Positions 13,901 to 26,581 of a stretch of 64,000 bases of DNA are shown one piece after another. Both the position numbers and the translations under genes were made by a program. This DNA comes from Syngnathus acus. Its lineage: Eukaryota; Chordata; Actinopteri; Syngnathiformes; Syngnathidae. Under the pieces are notes generated by a model, which saw only the letters and a list, made by a program, of their open reading frames with translations, made no database searches and was not told the origin of the DNA. Position 1 is the first letter of the stretch. Each line of letters begins with the position of its first letter. The stretch is from the NCBI RefSeq assembly GCF_901709675.1, contig NC_051094.1:8488501-8552500 (forward strand), given 5' to 3'.

Positions 13901-16600
13901 TTTGCGCGTGAGATGATGGCAAAGCCTCGCGCTGTCAACGTTGGCGTGCTGAATAGCACCAGAGTGCCAGCATCCCGCGCTGATCCTCCCACTCCTCCCT
14001 CCACGTTACTCCTCTTAACTCGGTCATCTTTCTACCTCAAAGCCATCCCTCCTCTTTGCCGGTCCACTGTTCACCACACAACATGTTTAGTTCTCTGTTC
14101 ATACTCGTATTGAAAGTGTGAACTGCATTTGCCACCAAACACACACACACACACACATAAGATGCTCATCTTTCTTCCTCGTGTTACAGTCAACATTATT
14201 GTTTTCACATGTCAAAGGAGAGTTTCATCCAATCTCACTCACCCTGGCATACAGAAATAATATTCTTGTCAAACACTTTATTTGTATGCACCTGCACCAT
14301 TGTATAAGATGCAATGTAAAAGCTCCATCAAAAACTAAAACTTCACAAAGATAAAAAAATTATACATATATTCTGACCTGTTCCATACTCAAGAAAAGAT
14401 GCATTTAATTCTAATCCAAAACAAAATATTTAATTTGAGTGATTTGAATAAACCTGAGATTGGACCTCGGCAACATTTTTTGTTGCTCGTGATTAAGTGT
14501 AATTACACTGAAGCTCCCAACGGGTGCCAACAAGGTGCTAGTAATCATGTAATCCATGCAAAACACACCACACTCACACTCAAATACACCAATCATGTTC
14601 ACTTCAACAGGGAGGAGCCTGCGGGCAATCAGTGGGCATAACAAAGAGAGGAGAATGGGGGAAGACCACCAAGTCAAAGAGAAGCATTAGGAAAGGAGGC
14701 CGAGAGGGAGAGACGGACGGTGAGGGACGGAGTCACGAACAACGACGAGCTGAGCGTATCCGGCGTGAATGCCTACGAGACCTCGCTTGACTAGAGAGAA
14801 AGAAAAGCGCTTGGAAAGGGACGGGGGGAAAAAAACCTACCATTGGGGATCAAATGAAAGCCAGAAAAACATCGAGTATTTTGAATATTTGATACTTCTG
14901 CAATGTCATCATTCTAATGTCATTGCATGGTGTGACATTGAGGTCAGAGATTTTTAGAAAGGAAGCCTCTATGTGATTGTGAGCCAAACGACAGCAATGT
15001 ACAGTATATCAAATTCTTTTCTGCGCCACTCTGGTACGCTGACACAGTGAGTGAGCGAGTGAGTCATTCCCAGTGCACAACATTGGGATGATGGATTATA
15101 CACCTCCAGCCATCAGGACTGCCGGCGCTGCTGCTCAACAGACTAGGAAGGCAATACTCGCTACCCTCTTAATCCTAATACAAGACTTGATGTGACACAC
15201 AAATGTAGACTGAAGCATGACATGCTTGCATACAGAACATGCAAATGGCTGTAATCCTTTAGATTTTTTTTAAATGGGCAGTTATTCAAATGGATTAGAA
15301 ACTGCAGAGCTGCAAGTTCCGAACCAGCTCTGAACGAAAATGGTCTTGGTTGCTGTTAAATTACATACAACACCAAACTGGATTCATCCATCCTTCCATT
15401 TTTAATACTGCTTACCTTTATTAGTTTCACGGGTGAGCTGGAGTCTACCCCAAATGACTTGGGTGAGGGGTGGAGAATAGTTGCCAGCCAGCAAAACAAC
15501 TCCAGACTTTGCTAAATTAATTTGTAATCATTTTTATCTATTTAATGATTTCTTTTAAATTTAAATTAATACTAAATTAATTGCCAAAGACAACAAAATG
15601 AAGGACCTTTACGCAATAATTATAGTTAGTTTTAGTTAGATTTGTAAACGTTTTTGTTTTTTCATAAATGAAATTGATTTTTTTCAATTTCAGTAAAAAA
15701 AAAAAAAAAAGAAGAAGAAGATATCATAGAGTAACGCATTACCAGCATCCCTACTCAGAGGAAGCAAAACACAATCAAGAGGACAACATACAAACTCCAG
15801 ACAGGAACTCCAGATTCCAACCCCCAACCTCAGAATAGTGTGGTGGCTATATGCCAATCCGGTTTACGATTCGATATGGTACGATATGGCAATCATTTTT
15901 TTTAACGATTCCATATGTAATGCAATACATTTTAAAATGGAACAATTGGATTCATTCATGTACACACACACACACACACACACACACAGGTTTACTCACC
16001 TAACCATCCTGAGCTGGAGTCAGGTACACACATGTCTGTTTCAGCACTTGGAAGCACAAAGCCCACCACAAACACCTCGACGCCATCTGACATGAGCGCC
16101 AGTCCCAGAACCAGGAACAGCTGCCACTGGAACCTCCCGTGGCCGCACTCTTGGATGATGAGCTCGTACTGCTGTGCCAGCTCCTCCTCATCAGCCTGTC
16201 GCTCCTGCTCCAGCTCCTTCCTGTCCCTCGTTGCGTCCGACACGGGTTGCCCGAGGGCCACTTGGCCCTCCTTATGCTTCCTGTCGCCCGTGGAAGGAAC
16301 CCCCTGGTACTCGCCCTCGTAGATCTCGTCCTCATCGTCGTGGCCCTCGGTGGCATCGCTGGAGCCCTCGTCATTGTCACGGTAACCCTCTCCATCTTGC
16401 CGAGGTGGATTCCTGTAGAAATCCTCGTCATCGTCGTCCGCATCGTCCTGGAATCGTGAGTAGTTGTGGTGGGATGAATACTCATCTGCTGCACGGTCCA
16501 CCACCTTGTTGACCTTTTTTGCTGTCTGCCGCTTTGCCTCCTTGACTATATCCTTGGCCCCTTTAACCAGGGAAGTCCTGTTATTGTAAGTGTCCTCCAT
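4994..16600 (-). CDS. sv2c: Synaptic vesicle glycoprotein 2C (12 coding exons)
   Basis: Coding exons, 5' to 3' on the minus strand: 16600-16000, 10959-10779, 9823-9672, 7790-7657, 7460-7371, 6954-6844, 6756-6668, 6469-6305, 6114-5981, 5900-5694, 5560-5401, 5177-4994. They total 2208 nt (735 aa plus stop) and every junction is in phase; human SV2C is about 727 aa. SV2 proteins are twelve-pass membrane proteins of the major-facilitator fold in synaptic and secretory vesicles and modulate calcium-triggered release. The start MEDTYNNRTSLVKGAKDI and the GCQMTFDDDYSAYW motif point to the C paralogue rather than A or B. The acidic cytosolic N-terminus (about residues 50-135) is followed by the first membrane segment near 158-178. 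The large luminal loop (about 470-580) carries pentapeptide-like phenylalanine repeats and sequons such as NFT, NCT, NST and NKT. The protein ends LPDTRANVLM. One membrane position reads GEIYASAMAW where paralogues have GG. A 5'UTR acceptor precedes position 16672. Confidence 0.95.
8126..8140 (+). repeat. Poly-G tract (15 G)
   Basis: An uninterrupted run of 15 G on the plus strand lies in the sv2c intron between exons 3 and 4; it reads as poly-C in the transcript. It is a likely site of length polymorphism or sequencing error. No function is implied. Confidence 0.9.
8910..8935 (+). repeat. (AC)n microsatellite
   Basis: A dinucleotide AC run followed by imperfect CGCACT units, inside the sv2c intron between exons 3 and 4. 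Ordinary vertebrate microsatellite. Confidence 0.9.
10184..10266 (+). repeat. (ATT)n and (AAAT)n simple repeat
   Basis: A trinucleotide ATT/TTA run passes into AAAT units, in the sv2c intron between exons 2 and 3. Simple tandem repeat with several interruptions. Confidence 0.85.
11030..15960 (-). other. sv2c intron 1 after the first coding exon, no further gene seen
   Basis: About 5 kb separate coding exons 1 and 2 of sv2c. The stretch holds an AT-rich block (11041-11170), an AC microsatellite (about 14138-14158), an A run with GAA units (about 15697-15720) and scattered short ORFs without recognisable similarity. I saw no additional exon with matching phase. Confidence 0.6.
15961..15989 (+). 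repeat. (CA)n microsatellite beside sv2c exon 1 donor
   Basis: A CA run of about 28 bases ends 10 bases from the intron side of the sv2c first coding exon. In the transcript it reads as (UG)n starting about 10 nt after the GTGAGT donor at 15999-15994. Confidence 0.95.
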
Positions 16601-16672
16601 TCTGGTGAAATCAGCCGGTGAAGACGAGCGAGAAGGGCGGGTTTTACGCTGGGAATGGTCAGCTCAGTGGGT

Positions 16673-19600
16673 CTGAAAAAGCAGCAAGGAACACGAGTCA
16701 TTAGTGCGCTGTCACCACAGGAGAACAAACACAATGTTTGTGGTCAAGCTCAGAGAGATGGGCAAGTATAAAAGAAACGATAAAAAAGCAGTGAAAGCGA
16801 GTTTAGCACAAGCACAATTTCCTAACGTTCCCCAAACCTTATTGATAATCATTCTTGTTATTTATATATTCACAAAAACATGCAACGTGATTCGAGAGGT
16901 CCTTTCCCAGTCTAACGAGAGGGAGACCCCAGTTTAATCTCAGTTTACGCTCAAACGATGACTCACAGTTCAACATGTTTGGCCTGCTGTCTCCTTCTTA
17001 TTAACTTACAGCAGATGAGTGAACATTAAAACACAAATTGCAATTCACTCTGAAATTGCATGTGGCTGCTGGAAATACCTCTGCCACAGAAAGGAAGGGA
17101 GACCCGTAAAGCTAGTTATAGTATAATTCACCCTGGCACACTGGTGTGCTGTGAGATAGGTGATGATAATCCACTCATGGAGCTAAATCGCCGTTAAGGA
17201 AGTCGCAGAAGGAGCAGTACGAGGAGCTTCACATTTGTTCTGCTAGATTTTCCACTGTGTCACACTTGCGCTGTCAAAGAGAAGAAAACTACTTTTTGTG
17301 GTTTTGTATTGACTCGATTAACTTTTGTTGACCATATTTGAACCAAATATATTGTTTCCATAGGGTTGTTTCATTCAAATTTGCAGGTCTGGGTATCTTT
17401 TTCCATCAAATGAATTTATAGCGTTTTGGAAAAGCTCTCGTCACTTATTTTCTTTGAATGAATTGACGTAAGACAAAATTATCTCTAGACTGACTTAAGA
17501 GAAGGGCAGAGAGATCAGAGCTGTCCAGAGTGCACCCTCCACATGCGACTCAGGGGCTGTTCACCACATCCTCTAATGAACACTGAAGCCTTGTCAGGAG
17601 AACACAAATCACAGGGCCAGCTCCAGCTCCCATAATGCAATTTTACTGGACAAAATGACACCGCTGATTCAAGGTGACTCCACTAATCTCCTTTGCTCAT
17701 TGGATGACTTCTGTGGTTATGAGCAAGGAGCTTTTTTTTAATGCCGCCACTGGCATCGCCGATGGTTTGGCTTGCCATAAGAATTAATCAAATGACAGAT
17801 TTTTGGGCAATTGCTACGGTGTCATTTATCAAGCAAAGAAGCATTATGGTGATTTAAGCGGGTGTTTAAAATGGATACAACATGCCTCGCACTGTGAGGC
17901 AGAAAACTTTCTCCCAGATACAATAGTTGGGAGAAAAGAAAAAGAATTTGTAAAATGTATTTAAAAAAATCTACCGTCATTTCTGGACTATAAATCGCAC
18001 TTGAATAAAAACCGCACCAGCTAAAATTAGGGGCAAATCTTTTTTTTTTTTTTCTCCCCCTCATATATAAGCCGCACTGTACGATAAGACGCAGGTGTTT
18101 TAAATGAAATGTCCTCAATTCTATTTCCTGCATTACCATAACAAATCATTTTACAATATCATAAAAATCATCAAAAATCCACAAATAAGCGGACAATAAG
18201 CCGCAGGGTTCAAAGCTTGTAAAAAAAGTAACTGAAATTACGGTAATTATAGACCATTTTCAAGAAATGTTCAACAGTGTTTGTATAGACAAACAAACCA
18301 TTCTCTGCAGTTTTATAAATTCAAAACAGAAAAGGAAATGGCCTTTCGTTTATGATGAAATGTCAGCTTCTGGCAAAATAGCAACTGAATTGTTCCCGGA
18401 AATACAAGACTGCGTAAATAAGCCATATTCTTTGTTAAACTAACAGCCAGAGGTGTGTCAAAGGTCACGGCCATGACTGCCAACTCGCAGACTGCTGCTG
18501 CAGGATTAGACCACGGTGCTTAAACAAACTGCTCTTTTTTTCCCCCCTTGAGTCTATGAACATTGACACGCATGCTCACACAGCTCCGGGGGGTGTCTTC
18601 CTGTCAGAAAATCAATGGAGTGCACGGTGAGGTGTGCTGTCAGGTGTGATGAAGCTCAGAAGACACCGGAGCTCACATGAGACCACCTGACCGCAGTAGA
18701 AGAGGCACCCCGACTGCGCACGCAGCAACAGGAGCAATCACAATCAAACCAACACTTGCAAACAAGACAGCAGTGGGGCGGCTTTGCCATCTTTCATGTT
18801 CTCACCTATTATTCCCACCACCGGGTCCTTTGTTTGGATTTTCACAAAAACATTTTAAAGAAGAACCCATTACTGTACATACTGTACAAGTCATTAACTA
18901 TTATAGTTGACATCACTTGCTGGTTGCCATTTAATAAATTAATGATCCCTTACATATTTCTCCATTAAATGTACACGGTTGTAGATGTTGGATAATTATA
19001 TGCAGCACAATCAGATTTGTAAAATGCTAGATTTATTTTGTTAACTACAGATATCTGTTGTTTGATTGTCTGTGGGTTTACAAATCCATACCAGATTTCG
19101 ATATTTTGTATAATGCATCAGTTGTGTTCTGGAGCATTATGTAGTCAACCTGGACAGGTCAAGCATCTGAATAAAAGAAAATCCACTTTAAACCTCAATT
19201 CGAATACTGTTCGATTCATAAATTTTGGTTTTTTTAATATAAAAATCAGAATACAGTTTTTTTTTACAGGTGAGGCAACAAGGCTAGCAACTGAAGACCA
19301 AATCTTAGAAGAGAGAGGAATGGGATTTCCTTTTCACTTGAAGCACACGCTGTGTATGGGAGCATCAAATTTGAGGTGTTTTTAATTTTTTTTCAAGATC
19401 AAATAAATATAGTATAGTACAATTGTTCATTTCTCAGTGGGCAATCTCAAATGGGTTTTTTTCTTGTTCTGATTTTGCCCTCTAAAAGACATTCACCAGC
19501 AGGAACACCTAGCCAACGGCTGTTTTGTTCAATTGGCATTAGGTCCAATCTCTAAATGGGCAAGACTGAAAGTAATCCCATCAAAATGGAGAAGTCACGG

Positions 19601-21538
19601 CCTCATCTGGAGGAGGTGCTTCCAGAATGGGACGCCTTCCATTAGGAGATTCCATCAAATAGTGATTGCATCACAGCCTACGCATACGCTTGTGTGTTGA
19701 AGTTGGGGTGTTGGGGGTTGACAACGCAGAAAGAAACGAGACAGCTACAAGTCACATGACGCTCAATTACAATTGGTGAAAACAATCTCCGAAATAAATT
19801 ATTGCCAATCTGAGAAAATAGAAGCGTTAAATAAAATTTATCGTAAATAAATCTCATTACATGCAGGTTTATCCGGAAGATATGTCAAAAAGTAATGAGT
19901 GGGGAAGAAAATGCCCAAATGAACTAAAAAGCTGAAAAATCCAAAAGCCTGAACCTGATTGGATACTTGGATGGTCTATGACCTTGCAGTTCTTGACGGT
20001 AATAAGATCACCAGGAAAAACCACATGACCACCGACCTCCCTAATGAAACTATTCCTACGTAAAACTGATTTAGCCCTTGCCGAGTTCAGACTGGAACTT
20101 CTTGCCTATCCGTTTCACTTTAGTGTGTTACACATTTTCAGATAAATGCAAGAATTCTTCAGGCCATTTGATGACAGGGGTCATTAACCATGATCTAAAC
20201 AAAATAATGAAACATCTGCTGAATCTCCTGATTGTTTGTCAAGATAATGGAGAGAAACAATCTTTTTTTTCTGGTGCTTTTGTTCCTGCTTCGTTGCCTC
20301 TGGCATTACAGGCAGTGTACTTTTACCATGAGTGGAATACAAAGGGAGTCTCTTGTGAGCTTCTATTATGTTGCTTAAAGTTAATGGGGGGCGGGGAATA
20401 AACGACAGAATATTAAAATATGTGTGACACTGGCTGAATTGCTGATTATTGTTTATAGAATGTAGTATTGGTAGAAAAATGTCTCAGCTATCCACCAGGG
20501 TTGAACTGTAAACAATTTTAACAAGCTTCTTTCTGGTTATATGATGGGGTTGCACCATTTTGGTTTGTATGGGGGGGTGAATAAAGCAGGAAATACAGAA
20601 ATATCAATTCATTCAACAAAAGTTTGGTGTGGTTAGTGTTGGTTAATTAGTCATTTCTAATTTCTTGTTCAATGAACGGACAGGACTCTACCATTTTCAT
20701 TATGAGGAGGGGTGATGCTATCTGTATCTTCTTCTGGACTTACACCACAATTTAATGGATTTGTTTCTGCAATCCTTAAATAAAGTTGAAATCTGGCAAT
20801 GTTTGCCTGATTTTGAGAACACAACAATACCACTTAAATAAATATAATAACTGTGACTAGAACAGGACCACAATATTGCTTAATATTGCTCACTCACAAA
20901 GCACTTTGCCAAAGGTTTCCAGTTCAGCGCTCGCAAACCCGTCAATCGTTCATTGCCTCGCGAGGTGCAATTCACGGATGAGTCAGTTGCCTGCTCCCAC
21001 ATCCTTTCCTCTTTTTGGCAGAGTGCTCCAACTGCCCCAGGGCAGGTGGATGCATTGCTCTACACAGCCTCCAAGTCCACGACATGAAAAACTCTACTCC
21101 AATCAAGGGGAAGAAACTCAATCTCACCCAAATTGGGGAATGAACAGATTCACAGTAAAAACTATTTCCAATTACAGTCAGTCTTAAACTTTTACACCAT
21201 GGCGCAGACAAGCAATTCGAGTCGCCATGAATTGGAGCAATCATTTTAACTATGAAGGAAAATTGTAAAGAAACAAAAATTCTTGATGATCAAATGAAAT
21301 TAATTCTCAACAGTTGCCCACATTCATAAATGATGCCACTAACCATCATGCAACTTTAAAGAAATGATCCACAAAAATATTCATCATTGCTTTTGTTAAA
21401 CACAAAAGCATTCACATATATTGGTATGAAAATAAATGGATGTTATTCACTTTAACCATTTTGGCTAAAATGAACCAAATATTCACGCAAGACTAATGGG
21501 TTCACCAACTTGAAGATGTTGAGAAAAAAACGACTTAC
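16673..21538 (-). other. Probable 5' intron of sv2c
   Basis: The first coding exon of sv2c begins after a TTTTTCAG acceptor at 16675-16673, so a non-coding exon must lie upstream. Apart from the MITE at 17972-18245 I see only short non-coding ORFs and AT-rich DNA between this acceptor and the candidate exon near 21.5 kb. Confidence 0.45.
17972..18245. mobile_element. Short inverted-repeat element (MITE-like, 274 bp)
   Basis: The left end reads TACCGTCATTTCTGGACTAT and the right end GAAATTACGGTA, whose complement TACCGTAATTTC matches the left end at 11 of 12 positions. The inside contains repeated AAGCCGCA-type units (ATAAATCGCAC, ATAAGCCGCACTG, ATAAGCCGCAG). Repeats with a 'CCGTAATTTCCGGACTATAAG' style end are widespread in fish genomes to my knowledge. 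There is no coding capacity. It sits upstream of the sv2c first coding exon, probably in the first intron. Confidence 0.7.
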
Positions 21539-21760
21539 CTTCATTTATGGCAACAAAAGTAGCTAGAGCTTCTTAAAACCCATTGTTGGTTGTATGTTGA
21601 ATAAATCTCGTGGGTATTTCTTTAACAAAGAAGTGGATCCGACGTAAATGAAGTGCACAACGTGAATTCCCCCCCCCCTCCCCGACGCAGTGTTCTCTCG
21701 CTGCAGTACTTCAGAAGAGGAGACGGAGGCAGAGCGATGGAGGATGGTGGGAGGGAGGGA
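21539..21760 (-). other. sv2c: Candidate non-coding first exon of sv2c
   Basis: On the minus strand the sequence TGAAG followed by GTAAGT (donor at 21538-21533) is a near-perfect splice donor. It closes a stretch that includes C-rich and CT-rich DNA with CpGs around 21670-21780, typical of a promoter-proximal 5'UTR exon. No ATG-initiated frame across it matches SV2. Assignment to sv2c is an inference from strand, position and the need for an upstream exon; the 5' boundary is a guess. Confidence 0.35.
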
Positions 21761-21778
21761 GGGAGGGAGGGAGGGAGG
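21750..21778 (+). repeat. (GGGA)n tandem repeat
   Basis: About seven GGGA units, reading as TCCC on the minus strand. It lies at the putative promoter or 5'UTR of sv2c and could form purine-rich structure. Confidence 0.9.
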
Positions 21779-21779
21779 C

Positions 21780-24700
21780 TTGGGATGCAGGGATGGATGC
21801 GGGGAGGAGAGCAGCGTAATCAATAATTGCATTTCATTGAGTGATGCGGGTAATTCTGTCTGATGGAACAATCTAGTTAGGTGGCTAGATGACGTGCGCA
21901 GATGCATGGCACACAAAAATAGGTCTAATTCAAACTGGTTGCAACTGGCAAGGCATTGCTTTCTAGTCATGACTATAAAACATCACAAATAGTTTCTAAC
22001 ATCCAATTCATTTTGGAGTGCAAAGTTAGTCAAGAGTTTTTTTCTCCTTTTACATTTTTTTCTGTTCCTGGAGGTTATAATTAGATAAGCGGGTATGTTT
22101 GAGGATATTGTATGTAAAATTTAAGAAGCATTCTCAAAATAATAAATATTGTGTGTAAATCCAAGAAAGCTGTAAATTTAATAATAAATAATAAAAATAA
22201 ATATAATAAATATAATAATAAATAAATGGAAACATTAAATAAATAAACAAATAAATAAATAGATAAATAAATAAATGTGTGGATTGAGCTATAGTATAGA
22301 ATTGTGACCAAAGAAAATGATCAAATTGAGAGTCAGATTCCGTCTGGCACCATCAACATGACAAGTGCACTGATAAATGGATTATTTGGAACAATTTGCA
22401 CTGTGAATCCAATAAAAATGTATATCCAACTGAACCAAACCACAGTGCGAGATAAGTACAAGGTTTCTCATCCAATCAGACGTGATCTTGTTCCAGATTA
22501 TCTTTCTCAAATACTTGATTTCTTTTCAAGGTGAGATTGTTTTGCAAATCAGAGCACTTACTGATCAGATCCAATTGCTCAAATAACCCCCCCCCACCAC
22601 CACAATACTGCTCCAAGCCCCAAGGGAGCCTCTTGGGATTGCTATAATAGGCATGATATATATCACCTCATTGGTTCATTTAATTTCTTGGGTGTTTTAG
22701 TGATGTTGGGTAGGTTCTGCTCTACTCTCAACAAGTATTTTATTACGCAGTGGACCGCAGGCGATCCACGAGTGACTGACACCCCCAATGAAAATTGTTT
22801 TGTGTCTATGTGACCCTGCAAGATGGTGGCAAAGCATAACTTCAGTCTAAATGAAGCTCCTCAACGAGCACCCTCCAACCATTCGTGTGTGTGCCTTGTT
22901 GTCTTGTCTGATTTCTTGTATTTAGCTCCCTGTTTCCATCCAGATTCCTCCTGCTCTTGGGTTCACATTTTTTTGCCACCACTGTGATAATCCACACCGC
23001 GTGACAGTTAAAAATGAAATCCCCCCTGCACCTGTCCTTCCATTTACTATCTTAACACACCTCATTCTGGCTCTGCCATTGACTTGATACTACCTTCAGA
23101 ATGTGAAATATTGGAGGAATAACTAAGTCCCCACATTCCTTGACTGTGTCATTTATATAGAAGAGCAACATGAGGGTGGACGGTTTGAATAGGTCAAGCG
23201 GTCTTTTGGTAAAAATTTTTAACAACCCTTAATGTCCAAAACTGTATAATTCTATACATATGATCAGATCTTGTGGTCAAAGAACAGAACCCGCATACCC
23301 AGGAGGAGAATTTGAACTCATTAAAGGATTTTCTAATGTGACACTTGGGAGGTGTAAGCCCCCTGAACAGCCCTTTGTGACAGCACAGCAGTGAGTTAAA
23401 GAGAAAAGATAATTGATCGCTTCCTGTTGTGATTTCTGATGACGCGCTACATTTTGTTGGCTCAATGTCACGTTATTATTAGTAGCCAACCAATATAATA
23501 TTGTGTGGAGGCATCTTACCCGAGGAAAATAAATCTTCTGCATCATCATCACGAGCACCTGCTCACTAGCCTCGGACGCCATCAACTTGATTGCACATGG
23601 GCCAGCGTTCTATTTCAATTACTTAACTCATTTATTTGCTACATGTTTTTTTTTTTGCTTGAAATAGGTAACATGATTGATTGGGGACCTATTTTGAACT
23701 CCTGCTTCCACAGGCTAAATTGTCCTTAAGTGTGAATGTGAGTGATTGGTTGGCTCGATGTGGTGGTTCGGCAACCAACTTTCGCCCAAAGTCCAAGATG
23801 GTGGTAAGCAAAATAAGGATTTGTAAAGTCAAAGAAGGAAAGCGATAAGAGACTGTGGCTAGCAAAACGAATCAGCTTTGCAGCATCTACATCACTTGAG
23901 CAGTGTCGCTGGCTTCACCACAAAAATGACTCGCTTTTTTGATGTATCGCACCACCTATTTATTTCCTCATGGTAACTTATAGAAATATCAATAGTTAAA
24001 GAAAAAAATAAAATAATATAAATAATTCAGAGTAGGTCTGGATTTGGATACTCAATTTAAATGCTACTCGGCTCTGGCTTGCACCATATGCGGCATACCG
24101 GAGAGGATTATAAACATCACACAGACTAAACAAAAAGATGCACACAGTACAAAAGGACAAAAAGGATCCTTTTTTTTCTCCTCTGAATATGATGATTCAC
24201 AGATGCAGTGACCCAGGATTGGGACACCCGGCCCACTCCCCCAACCCCCTAAGCCAAAAGGCTCCATTTAGTACTGCTGGAGAGCAGAGGAGCACTTAGC
24301 CTAATGTACAGGACAGTAGAATGACCCTCAGACACACACACACACACACACGCATGCATGCAGGCAATTTCCCTTCCTTCAAGGCTTCAATAAGTATACA
24401 AGAGATGATTGTGTCTTTTCATTTTTTTATTTTATAGATTGGCTACTTTGCAGTGTCATTTCTTCAGTGGTGAACAAACGATGTAATAAAGTATTTACAA
24501 AACTATAAAGGCTGTATTCACTTTTGTGAGATATTGTATGTGGAGACCCTCCACAACGCCATGTGAGACAATCTGGTTCCCTTGCAGACGCAGAACACTG
24601 CAGCTCACAACTCACGGAGAGATGATAAAGGTAATTAATATACAGCAGCCAGCAGGTTTTGTAGGGGTTCACAAATACGCTGCCCATTTCACTAAGCCTT

Positions 24701-25550
24701 TCTGTCAGAAACATGACATGTGCCCTGCCAAACTTTGACCTCATCCCTGGATCCGCTGTCAAAAGGGATTTAGCTTTAGAACATTAAAAAAAAATGCGAG
24801 CCAGTTTCTTCCGAATGCATATGACATCATTTTGTCAGTTCGTACCACCTTACTGTTTCCCCACTGATACCCGTATGGTAAAGCAGAACCCCCAGGCCCC
24901 GGCTCCATCTGCAGCTCTCATTTGAGCTTTAGTGCTTTAACTGTCATGGAGTGGTGCACAGGGATGTAAAATCCACACGGGCTGATTGGTAATGATCTCC
25001 CTGGCTCGTTTCCCGTATTGCTTTTTAGTACTCGCCACCGCCTACTCCCCGCAGAATTTAATTAAGATATTGACATAAATGTATTCTCGGATGAAGAGCT
25101 TCACTTGTCTGATTCAGTATTCTCAGCATTCTATTTTTGTTCTTGAACAATAATCTATATGTATATCTGTATCTACATCCATACATATCTATATCCATAT
25201 GTACCATGGCAGCATCCTATGTAGTATGTGTATGAGCTAAAGTCCAGAGGGGAAAAGCAAATTGGGCCTATGATTATTGTCCTGGAACAGATTGAACACG
25301 CTGAGATCGTGTGTTGAGAGAAGGGTGAGAGAGTTTGAAAAAGAAAACAAGAGGGGTAGTTTAAGTAGTTTTAAGCACTCGTGTTGCTAAAATGGACACT
25401 ATTTGGTTTAATTTAACATTGATTGATTTAATGATTGTAGTCGATCAAATTAATTCATCACGTTATCGTCACATTCCTAAAATGAATTAGGGATATATCG
25501 TTGGAAACGGAACAAAAAGAGAGAAGACGGCTCTATTCACAAAATACATT
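21780..25550. other. Intergenic region between sv2c and poc5
   Basis: This is the divergent gap between the candidate first exon of sv2c and poc5. It contains an AAAT/AAT simple repeat (about 22176-22277), an AC microsatellite (about 24331-24352) and a region of TATC/TATG units near 25146-25203. I found no convincing exon, RNA gene or transposon ORF on either strand. Confidence 0.5.
22176..22277 (+). repeat. (AAAT/AAT)n simple repeat
   Basis: AT-rich tandem of AAAT and AAT units with interruptions. The apparent ORF in it on the minus strand is low-complexity translation and not a gene. Confidence 0.85.
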
Positions 25551-25871
25551 TGAGCGTCAAACTCATTTTTTTCGCGGGCCGCATTGTAGTCATAGCTTCT
25601 TTCGGAGGGCCATTATGACTGTCAACCCAAATAAATGTATGAGCACCTCATATTATACACAGTAAAAGCTACAAAACAAACTGACAAATAACTCGTTTTT
25701 AAATCAGTTGAGTAAAAACTGGTCAAATATTAAAAAAAAAAAGATATTAAAAGTGGAGACAATTTGCAATTCTAGTAATGACACGAATTTGATGCACAAT
25801 TTGTCTTCACGGGCCACATAAAATGATGTGGCGGGCCCTATCTGGCCCCCGGGCCTTGAGTTTGACACCTG
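25551..25871. mobile_element. hAT-like non-autonomous element
   Basis: The left end contains GTCAAACTCA and the right end TTGAGTTTGACACCTG, so the termini are inverted around the shared core GTCAAACTC. Between them are blocks GCGGGCC, GAGGGCC, CGGGCCAC and CCCCCGGGCC typical of a very common fish/vertebrate interspersed repeat that I associate with hAT elements. No transposase frame is present. The 8 bp flanks do not match, so no target-site duplication could be confirmed. Confidence 0.6.
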
Positions 25872-26019
25872 TCAACTAGAGTGTATATGGTGATAAAAAT
25901 AAATAAATGGGGAAAAAAACACTTGTGACGCGTCTCCATCCTGTTATCCTACTCTAGCTGCTCGACACCTGGAACACACATAAGAGGCTTTATAAGGCGA
26001 TTTGAGCTCCGCCTGCCTC

Positions 26020-26175
26020 TTTCAATGTAGCGTTACCAGGAAACAATATAACCAATCAGAGTTGCGTGTATTTGGCTGTGCTCTCTGAGTATCCAATCAC
26101 ATACTCTGTTGTTGACTTGCTGCTGGATTTCAAACGATTTAGCAAGCTTCTCCCAACCGACGAGTTACCAGGAAG
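26020..26175 (+). promoter_or_regulatory. poc5: poc5 promoter and candidate non-coding first exon
   Basis: A CCAAT box (AACCAATCAGA) lies at about 26050-26060, and an RFX X-box-like sequence GTTACCAGGAAAC spans 26032-26044. A donor GGAAG/GTAAAG closes a candidate 5'UTR exon at 26175. The first coding exon has its own acceptor (TTCTGCAG, ending 26564), so a separate upstream exon is required. The start of transcription is not visible from sequence. Confidence 0.45.
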
Positions 26176-26581
26176 GTAAAGCTAAGATATATTCTCTTTT
26201 GTAATATAAATATTATTTCCCCATATTTAAATCACAAATCACCTTTACTCTTTTACCCTTTTAATTACAGCGAATCTGAAAAGGAACAATTGCAAATTTG
26301 GTCATTTTACTGTGTTACGTTTTAGCACCTTTAGTCGTGTTATTTTGTCGGTACTTTTTCGTATTACTTTTATACATCAAAGCTATTTTGATCCTAACTT
26401 GCTGAATTTTTCTTTTCTTTCTTTTTTATAAATTGGTTCGGCACCATTTAGATCGAAAACTTTAAATCTAAGGTAGAATTGTAATTGTTATTTCCCCTCA
26501 TATTAAGCTAGATTGTGATTCATGTCCTAAGCATCAGTATAACGCCGCGATGTTCTTTCTGCAGCTCACATCCCTGTCTAG

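Noticed and set aside
16000-16512. Several overlapping ORFs on both strands at sv2c exon 1
   Set aside because: They are frame shadows of the GC-rich acidic N-terminus of sv2c.
21563-21970. 135-codon minus-strand ORF
   Set aside because: It crosses the TCCC repeat, shows no similarity, and does not run in phase into sv2c; kept only as possible non-coding exon DNA.
22081-22311. Minus-strand ORF rich in Tyr/Leu/Ile
   Set aside because: Translation of the AAAT/AAT simple repeat.
25551-25879. Target-site duplication around the hAT-like element
   Set aside because: The 8-bp flanks AATACATT and TCAACTAG do not match.
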